Below are positions 48,477 through 55,029 of a DNA stretch of 64,000 bases, piece after piece. A program made the translations under genes and the position numbers. The notes below the pieces were generated by a model. That model made no database searches, was not told the DNA's origin, and saw nothing but the letters and a program-made list of their open reading frames with translations. Position 1 is the stretch's first letter; every line of letters begins with the position of its first letter. This DNA is from DATKAS01 sp963773315 (GTDB lineage Bacteria > Actinomycetota > Acidimicrobiia > Acidimicrobiales > DATKAS01): contig CAVZAF010000004.1 in NCBI GenBank assembly GCA_963773315.1, positions 1 to 64,000 on the forward strand, written 5' to 3'.

Positions 48477-49496
48477 ATGCGTGTAGGTGTCGTAGGAGCA
48501 ACCGGGCAGGTCGGCAGCGTGATGCGGGCCGTGCTCGAGGAGCGGGGCTTCCCCGTCGACGAGATCCGCTACTTCGCTTCCGCCCGGTCGGTCGGGCTCA
48601 CGTTGCCGTGGAAGGGCACGCAGATCCCGGTCGAGGATGCGGCGGTCGCCGATCCGAGCGGCCTCGATGTCGCGCTCTTCTCTGCAGGAGCCACGGGCTC
48701 GAAGGCGCTCGCGCCGCGGTTCACCGACAAGGGCGTGATCGTCGTCGACAACTCGTCCGCGTGGCGGATGGACCCCGACGTGCCGCTCGTCGTCTCCGAG
48801 GTGAACCCGCACACGCTCGCGAACATCCCCAAGGGCATCGTCGCCAACCCCAACTGCACGACCATGGCTGGCATGCCCGTGCTCAAGCCGCTGCACGTTG
48901 CCGCGGGCCTGAAGCGACTGGTCACCAGCACGTACCAAGCAACTTCGGGCGCGGGTCTCGCCGGCGTCGCCGAGTTCGACGAGCAGGTGCGCAAGGTCGT
49001 CGACAGCGCGTCGGCACTGACCTTCGACGGCGACGCTGTCGAGTTCCCGACGCCAACGAAGTTCCCGCGCCCGATCGCGTTCAACATCATCCCGTTCGCG
49101 GGGTCGCTCATCGACGACGGCCGGGAGGAGACGAACGAGGAGCAGAAGTTCCGCGACGAGAGCCGCAAGATCCTCGAGATCCCCGGCCTGCCCGTGTCGG
49201 TCACGTGTGTGCGGGTGCCTGTGTTCACCGGCCACTCGCTGTCGATCAACGCCGAGTTCGAGCGCGCGATCAGCCCGGATGAAGCGCGGGCGCTCCTTGC
49301 CGACGCGCCCGGCGTCGAGCTGTCCGACATCCCGACGCCGCTGCAGGCCGCCGGCAAGGACCCGTGCTTCGTGGGCCGCATCCGCCGCGACGAGACCGTC
49401 GAGCACGGCCTCGCCCTCTTCGTGTCGAACGACAACCTGCGCAAGGGCGCCGCGTTGAACGCGGTGCAGATCGCTGAGCTGCTCGCCGCCCGTTAG
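48477..49496 (+). CDS. asd: Aspartate-semialdehyde dehydrogenase
   Basis: 339 residues. NADP motif VGVVGATGQVGSVMRAVL, catalytic Cys in IVANPNCTTMAGMPVLKPLH, TYQATSGAGLAGVAEFDEQV, and the C-terminal His region VPVFTGHSLSINAEFE. Reduces aspartyl phosphate to aspartate semialdehyde after LysC. A TAGCCT box 7 bases upstream suggests an additional, leaderless transcript. Followed convergently by the MazG-like gene. Confidence 0.95.
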   Translation: MRVGVVGATGQVGSVMRAVLEERGFPVDEIRYFASARSVGLTLPWKGTQIPVEDAAVADPSGLDVALFSAGATGSKALAPRFTDKGVIVVDNSSAWRMDPDVPLVVSEVNPHTLANIPKGIVANPNCTTMAGMPVLKPLHVAAGLKRLVTSTYQATSGAGLAGVAEFDEQVRKVVDSASALTFDGDAVEFPTPTKFPRPIAFNIIPFAGSLIDDGREETNEEQKFRDESRKILEIPGLPVSVTCVRVPVFTGHSLSINAEFERAISPDEARALLADAPGVELSDIPTPLQAAGKDPCFVGRIRRDETVEHGLALFVSNDNLRKGAALNAVQIAELLAAR

Positions 49497-49523
49497 GTCA
49501 CGGACAGCGAGGTCACGGACAGG

Positions 49524-49805
49524 TCACGGACAGGCGCACGGGATCGCTCCGCACTTCGGGCACCCGTTCGCGAAGTGGGCGATCGCCTCGTCGAAGTCGA
49601 TGTCGAGCTGGTTCGCGAGCGATGCGAGCCACGCGAGCACGTCGCCCATCTCGAGCACCTGCTCCTCACGTGAGCCCTTGCGCACCGCGCGGGCGAGCTC
49701 ACCTACCTCTTCGGCGAGCCACGCGATCGTGACAGCCACCCCGCGCTCGGCGTCGCGTTCGAGGTAGGTGCGGGCGATCACGTCCTGGAGCTCGCGCAGC
49801 TGCAT
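49524..49805 (-). CDS. MazG-like nucleotide pyrophosphohydrolase with cysteine-rich tail
   Basis: 93 residues. The all-alpha NTP pyrophosphatase motif is complete: E-E-x2-E in AWLAEEVGELARAVRKG and E-x2-D in VLEMGDVLAWLASLANQLD. Unusually the protein ends in NGCPKCGAIPCACP, with Cys-x2-Cys and Cys-x-Cys that could bind zinc. The ATG at 49805 (MQLRELQDVI) fits the family start. It would hydrolyse non-canonical or specific NTPs to NMP and PPi. Directly upstream on the other strand lies tRNA-Pro. Confidence 0.82.
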   Translation of the reverse strand: MQLRELQDVIARTYLERDAERGVAVTIAWLAEEVGELARAVRKGSREEQVLEMGDVLAWLASLANQLDIDFDEAIAHFANGCPKCGAIPCACP

Positions 49806-49921
49806 GCCGACACGATGCCGCAGCCGGCGGTCCACTCGGCTTCTGAGCTGGAAAACGCGCCAGATCTGGCGCAGTTCCCAGCAGAGAAAGCCACTGGGGA
49901 CGGCTACGCTCTCCGGCCTAC

Positions 49922-49996
49922 CGGGAAGTAGCGCAGCTTGGTTAGCGCGCAGCGTTCGGGACGCTGAGGTCGCGGGTTCAAATCCCGCCTTCCCGA
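49922..49996 (+). tRNA. tRNA-Pro (anticodon CGG)
   Basis: Acceptor halves CGGGAAG (49922-49928) and CTTCCCG (49989-49995) pair perfectly. D-loop GCGCAGCTTGGTTAGCGC, anticodon stem CAGCG-TTCGGGA-CGCTG with anticodon CGG, T-arm GCGGG-TTCAAAT-CCCGC, discriminator A. No CCA encoded. A -10-like TACGCT lies about 15 bases upstream. Its 3' half is duplicated 2.48 kb downstream, marking an integration site. Confidence 0.95.
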
Positions 49997-50000
49997 CTGA
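49955..50000 (+). repeat. attL: 3' half of tRNA-Pro
   Basis: 46-base direct repeat, left copy, from the anticodon loop of tRNA-Pro to four bases after the discriminator. 45 of 46 positions equal the copy at 52437-52482. Confidence 0.85.
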
Positions 50001-50249
50001 GAACCCCCAGTTCGGAACCCTGCAGCTCGGCTGCGTAGCGGCTCTGGTGGGAAGCGATGGCGAGAATATGGCGCGCGGTGGGGGAAATCACTCTGGCGTC
50101 GGGACCCCACGCGCCGCGGCTCCAGTCGGAGCTTGCGGCGCTCTTGCTGACGGGGGACCTCGATGTCGAAAGTGCTTGTTCGTCCAGGTCAACTCAAGGC
50201 GACCTTCCGGCGGTACCCCCACAGACGTGCCCCCTTTCGAACCATCAGC
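50001..50249. other. Island left flank without a recognisable gene
   Basis: A plus-strand frame at 50057-50302 reads WRAVGEITLASGPHAPRLQS, which looks protein-like but matches no family I know and ends in low-complexity sequence. I see no integrase motif (R...HxRH...Y) here in any frame. Confidence 0.35.
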
Positions 50250-50680
50250 CTCGCGCGCGCCAACATGTACGTGGCCATGCTCACGCAGACCCGCCGATGT
50301 GATCGTCGCCCGGTTGCTGCGGCTCGAGTAGTCGGCCGAAGCCGTGCCTGCAGGTACCGTTGAGACGCGTGCCCTCTCCACGCTCAGACGCTGCCCTCGC
50401 TCTGTTAGGGCCGTCGCTAGGTCCTCAGGCGCGACGGGAAGACACCGGACAGCGCGGCCAAGGTGCGCTGCGATCTCCGTCGCTTCAACTCGCTCGACGG
50501 CATCCTCCGCGTGCGGGTCGGCGGGAAGCTGCGAGGCTTCTGACTCGCGTCCGGCAGGCGGCGCATCCAGACTCAGGAGCGCACCTCGGTGGTAGTCAGC
50601 TAGAGCGGCCGCCACCTTGTCCACGTCCGCCGCGAGGTAGCGAGCGATGTCGGTCGGTGTTGGTTCCGCGCCTAGCTCGG
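50250..50680 (-). pseudogene. Sigma-70 family (SigB/SigF-like) factor remnant
   Basis: On the minus strand the region reads AEPTPTDIARYLAADVDKVA, then LLSLDAPPAGRESEASQ and DAVERVEATEIAAHLGRAVR, which matches the end of region 3 and the linker of SigB/SigF-type sigma factors (LGR-x-PT-x3-IA-x-L-x-V, then SLDAP, then ERVE). Region 4 is damaged; in another frame VCVSMATYMLARE near 50275-50310 may be what is left of its helix-turn-helix. Regions 1-2 are missing: the sequence runs straight into the 3' end of the methyltransferase gene at about 50685, so this is a 5'-truncated piece. Confidence 0.5.
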
Positions 50681-51399
50681 CGGCGGCCGACGACCGCGAC
50701 GAGTCCGGCAAGCAGTGTCTCGTTGCCGAAGGCCTGGCGGACGTCCGCGTCGACGCCGAACCGAGCAAGGAACTCTGGGAGTCGGCCGGTGTCGATGAGC
50801 ACGTTGTCGTGCGTCTCGTCATCACGACGCCAGAGTTCGCCGTCACGGACGAACATCGTCATCTCACGCCGGAAGATCCGATCACCGATGACCGAGCGAC
50901 GCGTCGTGAGCACCCAGTCCTCTCCGAACCAGACCCCGGGCGGCTGCCCGCGCCGGGCAGATCCCCACTCCAGGTCGCAGATGTCGAACGCGAGTACCCC
51001 GGAGTCCTCGAGCGCACCCGCCATGGCGGCCAGCGAACGATCGACTTCTTCCTCGCTGTCGAGGTAGCTCAACGCATGACCGACACTGACGATCGCATCG
51101 GCGGTCGGCAGCGGATCCTCGGGAAGCCGAAGGACCTCGACCGGCACCGTGGGAACGAAGTCACGGGCAAGCTCGACCATGGCCGGAGACGCATCGGTCG
51201 CGAGTACCCGATGGCCTGCCTCGACGAGGTACTTCGTGAGCAACCCGGATCCACAACCGAGCTCCAGGACGAGCCCGGACCGCTCCAGGACGGGCTCGAG
51301 GATCGTCAGAATCCCGGGTGCCACCGCATCCGCGTGGAACCCGAACCCTTCGTGATGGATGCGCGCCAGATCCGATCGGTAGTACGGCGAGGCAGGCAT
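50596..51399 (-). CDS. Class I SAM-dependent methyltransferase
   Basis: About 267 residues. Motif I is GLVLELGCGSGLLTKYLVEA, followed by HRVLATDASPAMVELARDF (acidic residue binding the adenosine ribose) and DAIVSVGHALSYLDSEEEVD. The ATG at 51399 (PASPYYRSDLARIHHEGFGF) fits the usual start of this subfamily. The last about 25 residues (after LVAVVGRRRA, from roughly 50680) are read through the sigma-factor remnant in another frame, so the natural C-terminus was probably replaced when the fragments joined. Substrate unknown. Located inside the tRNA-Pro element. Confidence 0.75.
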   Translation of the reverse strand: MPASPYYRSDLARIHHEGFGFHADAVAPGILTILEPVLERSGLVLELGCGSGLLTKYLVEAGHRVLATDASPAMVELARDFVPTVPVEVLRLPEDPLPTADAIVSVGHALSYLDSEEEVDRSLAAMAGALEDSGVLAFDICDLEWGSARRGQPPGVWFGEDWVLTTRRSVIGDRIFRREMTMFVRDGELWRRDDETHDNVLIDTGRLPEFLARFGVDADVRQAFGNETLLAGLVAVVGRRRARRGTNTDRHRSLPRGGRGQGGGRSS

Positions 51400-51454
51400 A
51401 CGACGCGATCGTGTCACAGCGCTCCGTCGTGAGACTGCAGCCTCACGTCTTCAG

Positions 51455-51621
51455 CCGGCACCGCCGAAGTGCTGGCCAAGCGGGCGGCGGCGAAGCAATG
51501 GAGCTCGATCGTGAACGGTCACCTTGGAACTCCGGGCATCTGGAGGTACCTGCTGTTGACAGAGTCCGACCTCAAGGACGCTGCTGGCTCGTGGACGGCG
51601 CTCAAGGCATTCGGTCGCTAA
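51455..51621 (+). pseudogene. C-terminal remnant of a restriction-type DEAD/DEAH helicase protein
   Basis: A plus-strand reading AEVLAKRAAAKQWSSIVNGH, then TPGIWRYLLLTESDLKDAAG and a stop TAA at 51619-51621. It resembles the last 50 or so residues of type III restriction/SWI2-SNF2-like helicase proteins, which end with (K/R)-x2-A-x2-W-x2-x-VN-x4-G-x-W-x-YLL. No start codon or upstream helicase motif is present. The identification is tentative because it is short. Confidence 0.4.
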
Positions 51622-51646
51622 CTCGACGATCCGCAACCCGACGACC

Positions 51647-51832
51647 GTGAACACCAATCAGGGCGACCACTCACGTTCAGCATCGGTGTTCGATCCCCAG
51701 GCGTTTAAGGGGACGGCCGAGTACTACGCGGTCGGGCGTCCCCCGTATTCCGCGCAGCTGGCCTCCGCCGAAGCCGAACGTAGGGTGCGCGCTGTTATGG
51801 CACGCAAGGAAGGTCGCGCCGGAGCAGTGGAA
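51647..51832 (+). pseudogene. N-terminal methyltransferase remnant joined to an antitoxin-like stretch
   Basis: GTG at 51647 opens a reading whose first part, VFDPQAFKGTAEYYAVGRPP, is the typical N-terminus of a class I methyltransferase (F-x-GTA-x2-Y-x3-RPPY), but no SAM-binding motif follows. Instead it reads EAERRVRAVMARKEGRAGAV, a charged helix of the kind found at the end of small antitoxins, just before the PIN gene. It is probably two fragments fused. Confidence 0.4.
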
Positions 51833-51872
51833 GATGCTGAGCTGACCACACAACCCGTACCGTTGTTGATCG

Positions 51873-52319
51873 ATGCGCGTCATGCTCGACTGCAACGGGT
51901 TCGATGCTCTCGTGCGAGACGACGAGACCATGGCGGCGGTCGTGGCAGCGATCACTTCGAATGCGTTGGAACTGTGGGTCACGGAAGCCCAGTACGACGA
52001 GGCCATGAAGGCCCCGAGGGAGAAGGTTGAGCGCTTTCACCGCCTCCCGCTTCACTGGACAACGACTGCGGGGTTCGTGATCGGCCAATCCCGGCTCGGC
52101 GCGGCCAACTTCGCGTCCAACGAGGAGCTCGAGATCTTCAACGCGAGCGCCCCAACCCTCAAGCCGCGAGACGTTCTCGTCCTCCTCACCGCCCGACGCG
52201 AGGGAATCTCGGTCGTGACGAGCGACAAGAAGCTCACGAAGGCATGCGGCCGCTGTTCAGTCGAGGTGCTGACGCCCGACGAGTTGCTGCGTCAGCTCTC
52301 CGAGGCGCCATCGGAGTGA
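51873..52319 (+). CDS. PIN-domain-like protein (possible toxin)
   Basis: 148 residues. The N-terminal MRVMLDCNGFDALVRD places an Asp at the first PIN position. Further acidic positions occur in WVTEAQYDEAMKAPREK, KPRDVLVLLTARREGISVV (the R-D-x3-L pattern before strand 4) and VTSDKKLTKACG (last Asp). This is the PIN ribonuclease layout but more divergent than VapC. The only possible antitoxin is the fused fragment immediately upstream. It is the only complete-looking gene in the right half of the element. Confidence 0.6.
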   Translation: MRVMLDCNGFDALVRDDETMAAVVAAITSNALELWVTEAQYDEAMKAPREKVERFHRLPLHWTTTAGFVIGQSRLGAANFASNEELEIFNASAPTLKPRDVLVLLTARREGISVVTSDKKLTKACGRCSVEVLTPDELLRQLSEAPSE

Positions 52320-52436
52320 CCATGGCACAGTCATGACGCATCCGCAGGGGATCGCAACCGTCCGCTGCCGGTCGGTCAGTGTGCCTGACCTGCCGCAATA
52401 GTCCGCCTACGTTCACATGCAACCGATTGATTCGCA

Positions 52437-52482
52437 TTCGGGACGCTGAGGCCGCGGGTTCAAATCCCGCCTTCCCGACTGA
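52437..52482 (+). repeat. attR: duplicated 3' half of tRNA-Pro
   Basis: Right copy of the 46-base repeat, 45 of 46 bases equal to 49955-50000. It lacks the 5' half of a tRNA, so it is not a tRNA gene. The stop of the truncated hydrolase gene lies 13 bases beyond it. Confidence 0.85.
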
Positions 52483-52494
52483 AGACGCCGCCTG

Positions 52495-52957
52495 TCAGCG
52501 ATTCGCACTGCGAGGTGGCGGCACCACGCGATACGCCGCCAACACCTCGCGGACGTTCACCTCTTTCTCCTCGCCGTCAGCCAGCGTGGCGGCCGCACTT
52601 CGGAGCTCTCGTTGAGCGAACACCCGCAACTCTGGCCAAGTCGAGTCCGATGAACCGCTGGGGGAGCAGTTGCGGGAGCGACAGCATGCCGGCGCGGCCG
52701 CCGAGGGATTGCCCGACGAGGAGGTCGAGCCCAGTCGGGAGCGTGTCGACGAGATCGCCGACGAAGTCACTTACGCGATAGCGGTCGCCGCGCGGGCTGT
52801 CGCCGTGGCCACGAAGATCGACCAGCGTCACCGTGAAGTCGTACGACTCGACGAGGATCGCCGCGAAGTCCCGCCAGATCTCGGTCGACGCGGACGCGCC
52901 GTGCACGAGTGCGGCTGTCCGCGTGCCGGACCCCACGGTCTTGATGCTGAGCTGCAC
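52495..52957 (-). pseudogene. Truncated alpha/beta-hydrolase
   Basis: N-terminal half of an alpha/beta-hydrolase: oxyanion loop in TAALVHGASASTEIWRDFAA, then VTLVDLRGHGDSPRGDRYRV, and the nucleophile elbow LLVGQSLGGRAGMLSL. After LDLARVAG the frame changes near 52620 to FAQRELRSAAATLADGEEKE and the reading stops at 52495. The lid, catalytic acid and His are missing; homologues are normally about 100 residues longer. The loss of the C-terminal half occurs right beside attR, so element insertion or deletion may have caused it. Confidence 0.6.
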
Positions 52958-53036
52958 CTCGCGTAGCCCCCTGTCCTGTCTTCATCCGCAACTGCGACAA
53001 CACTCTTGGCGAACGCGGACCCTGGGAGGCTCGGCG

Positions 53037-53528
53037 ATGTCCACAGTCCACACCGACGTCCACGGCTCAGTCCCGAAATACGAGCCGCACGACGAGCAAC
53101 ACTCGCCGGTCGTCATCTACCAGTTGAAGAAGCGGGCGGACGACTGGCAGATGCACCTCGCCGATCGCGTCACCGCGTTTGCGGGCTCGATGACGTTTGT
53201 GTGGGTGCACGTTGCGATCTTTGCGTTCTGGGTCGCTTCCGGTCTCTTCGGGGCCGACCGCTATCCGTTCCAGTTCCTCACGTTCATCGTGTCGCTGGAA
53301 GCGATCTTCCTGTCGACGTTCGTGATGATCGGCCAGAACCGGCAGGCGACGTTCCAGCAAGCGAAGGCCGACCACGACTTCCACGAGTCCGAGACCGAGC
53401 TGAAGGTGAACACGGACCTGACCCGAGCGGTTCACCAGATGACACAAGAGATCGAAGCACTCCTCCAGGAGGTGCGGCAGAAGGTGGGCGCGGGGTCACC
53501 CCCGCCACCTGACCAGGCGCGCCCCTGA
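53037..53528 (+). CDS. DUF1003 family membrane protein
   Basis: 163 residues. The ATG at 53037 begins the family region (the open frame upstream is antisense to the hydrolase). Core: RADDWQMHLADRVTAFAGSM, two helices WVHVAIFAFWVASGLFGADR-like and FLTFIVSLEAIFLSTFVMIG, then QNRQATFQQAKADHDFHESE, a hallmark of DUF1003, and a C-terminal coiled coil. The family is of unknown function. A GGGAGG ribosome-binding site lies 8-13 bases upstream. Confidence 0.88.
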   Translation: MSTVHTDVHGSVPKYEPHDEQHSPVVIYQLKKRADDWQMHLADRVTAFAGSMTFVWVHVAIFAFWVASGLFGADRYPFQFLTFIVSLEAIFLSTFVMIGQNRQATFQQAKADHDFHESETELKVNTDLTRAVHQMTQEIEALLQEVRQKVGAGSPPPPDQARP

Positions 53529-53530
53529 CG

Positions 53531-53536
53531 TACTGT
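53531..53536 (+). promoter_or_regulatory. -10 element (TACTGT) for leaderless DUF1801 gene
   Basis: TACTGT ends 6 bases before the ATG at 53543, right after the stop of the preceding gene. Confidence 0.4.
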
Positions 53537-53542
53537 GCGTCG

Positions 53543-53950
53543 ATGCCGGCGAAGAAGACCGACACTCCGACGAGCGCCAAGTCACCGTCGCAGCTGATCG
53601 ACGGCAGGATCAAGGAGCTCGGTGATTGGCGCGGCGACACGCTCGCCAAGGTCCGGGACCTGATCAAACAAGCGGTGCCCGACGTCACCGAAGAGTGGAA
53701 GTGGCGAGGCGTCCCGACCTGGTACTCCGATGGAAGCATCATCTGCACCGGCGAGACCTACAAAGACAAGGTCAAGGTGACGTTCGCCAAGGGCGCGAAG
53801 CTCGCCGACCCGAAGAAGCAGTTCAACTCGAGCCTCGACGGCAACGTGAGGCGTGCGATCGATTGGTTCGAAGGCGACAAGGTCAACGCGACTGCCTTCA
53901 AGGCGCTCGTCCGGGACGCAGCCGCGCTGAACGCGTCGGCCAAGCGCTAG
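53543..53950 (+). CDS. DUF1801 family protein
   Basis: 135 residues. A soluble protein with the family's central block EEWKWRGVPTWYSDGSIICT (W-K-W/Y near the middle, then a short hairpin) and the C-terminal FNSSLDGNVRRAIDWFEGDK. The N-terminus is Lys/Thr rich. DUF1801 relates to iron chaperone-like YdhG/YdeI folds; the function is unsettled. A TACTGT box 6 bases before the ATG suggests a leaderless transcript. Confidence 0.85.
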   Translation: MPAKKTDTPTSAKSPSQLIDGRIKELGDWRGDTLAKVRDLIKQAVPDVTEEWKWRGVPTWYSDGSIICTGETYKDKVKVTFAKGAKLADPKKQFNSSLDGNVRRAIDWFEGDKVNATAFKALVRDAAALNASAKR

Positions 53951-53962
53951 GCGGTCGCGAGC

Positions 53963-54641
53963 TTGAGGGTCACCGTCCGCGACGACCTCGCCGAGGCGCA
54001 CCGGCTTGCGTGGGATCACATCGCGACGCCTGGCAGCTGGTGGTCGGGGGTCGAGCGGGTCGAGCTGGCCGGCACCGCGCTGCTCGCGATCGCACGACGC
54101 CGACCCTCTGCCGCCGTGGATCCCGATCACGTCGACCAATCGACTCGCTGCCGAGCTCGTCGCACCGCGCGCAGCGCACGATCTCGTCTACCGGGTCACG
54201 CGCTACGCGGGCACGATGACCACGAGCGTGCACCGCGCCGCGGCGGACGAGCTGGGTGAGCTTCCGTATGTCGAGCTCTGCGCGATCTCGTCCACTGTCG
54301 CCGCGGTGGCCTACTTCTGCCGCGACATCGGCCAGCCCGTTCCCCCGCTCCCCGCCCCTGTCGACGGCGAGCCGACGGGCGAGCGGCCCGAGCACCTGGC
54401 CCAGGCGAAGTACAGCTGGGTGCCCGTCGCGGCGCCCGCTGATCAAGTCGCGGCCGTCGTGCAGGCGTACAGCGCGGTGCCCGGCGAGCAGCGGAACACG
54501 TGGCGCATGGCCGCCGCGCAGTACATGCCCGAGCAGGACATGGTCGATCCCGACTGGAAGCGTCGGCCGGGAGGGCTGTCACGGGCCCAAATGGAGCTCG
54601 TGGCCGCCCGACTGACGAAGTTGCGTGAGTGCTTCTATTGA
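53963..54641 (+). CDS. Alkylhydroperoxidase (AhpD)-like family protein (one frameshift)
   Basis: About 225 residues after removing one extra A near 54094 (LLAIA then DADPLPPWIPITSTNRLA). The N-terminal EAHRLAWDHIATPGSWWSGV and the core helix ELPYVELCAISSTVAAVAYF resemble carboxymuconolactone-decarboxylase/AhpD-like proteins of actinobacteria. The CxxC of true AhpD is absent; only a single Cys lies in the core helix, so peroxidase activity is doubtful. A TTG start at 53963 is assumed. The stop is adjacent to the GTG of the next gene, suggesting a coupled pair. Confidence 0.6.
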
Positions 54642-54998
54642 GTGACCGCCCACGCCAGCATGCTCAGTTGGAGCAGCACAGCAACCGGACAGGAGCTCGA
54701 CCTCACCGCGGTGGCCGACGGCCGCGACGGCGTCGGCCTCGAGCACGGCGACGCTCTGCTCCGCTTCGCGAGCGCGTGTGGCGGCACCGACGAGGCCGAG
54801 CTCGCCGCGGCCCGCGCAGCACTCGTCGCCGAGACCGATGAGGAATTCATGGTCGACGCAGCGGCGGTCGCCGCGAACTTCGAGATGATGACCCGGCTCG
54901 CCGACGGCACAGGAGCGGCCATGCCGGAGGAGCGTCTCGAGCGCTCGGCCACAGCGATCGAGGTCATGGGGATCAAGGACCTGACGAGCCGACGCTGA
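54642..54998 (+). CDS. Small AhpD-like companion protein
   Basis: 118 residues with GTG start directly after the previous stop. Blocks LEHGDALLRFASACGGTDEA, ARAALVAETDEEFMVDAAAV and ANFEMMTRLADGTGAAMPEE look like the helical end of carboxymuconolactone-decarboxylase-like proteins (AANF-x3-(T/V)R-x-ADGTG). No catalytic Cys pair. It may work as a dimer with the preceding gene product, or be an independent homologue; the evidence is motif-level only. Confidence 0.55.
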   Translation: MTAHASMLSWSSTATGQELDLTAVADGRDGVGLEHGDALLRFASACGGTDEAELAAARAALVAETDEEFMVDAAAVAANFEMMTRLADGTGAAMPEERLERSATAIEVMGIKDLTSRR

Positions 54999-55029
54999 CG
55001 ATCCGGCATGCCTCGACCATGATTGAGGA

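Larger units (their letters stand above)
49955..52482. mobile_element. Degenerate integrative element in tRNA-Pro, bounded by 46-bp att repeats
   Basis: The last 42 bases of tRNA-Pro plus 4 following bases (49955-50000) are repeated at 52437-52482 with a single difference (T/C at the seventeenth position). The left copy completes a functional tRNA; the right copy is only the 3' half. This is the pattern left when a tyrosine-recombinase element integrates into a tRNA 3' end and restores it. The 2.4 kb in between holds gene fragments (sigma factor, helicase C-terminus, methyltransferase N-terminus), a methyltransferase and a PIN protein, but no integrase, excisionase or replication gene that I can see. 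It appears to be a deleted remnant. Confidence 0.8.

Noticed and set aside
50163..50363. Small plus-strand gene beginning MSKVLVRPGQ
   Set aside because: Its translation is Arg/Ala-rich and lies opposite the sigma-factor remnant; no family or ribosome-binding site supports it.
52437..52482. Second tRNA-Pro gene
   Set aside because: Only the 3' half is present; the upstream bases do not form an acceptor or D-arm. It is an attachment-site repeat.
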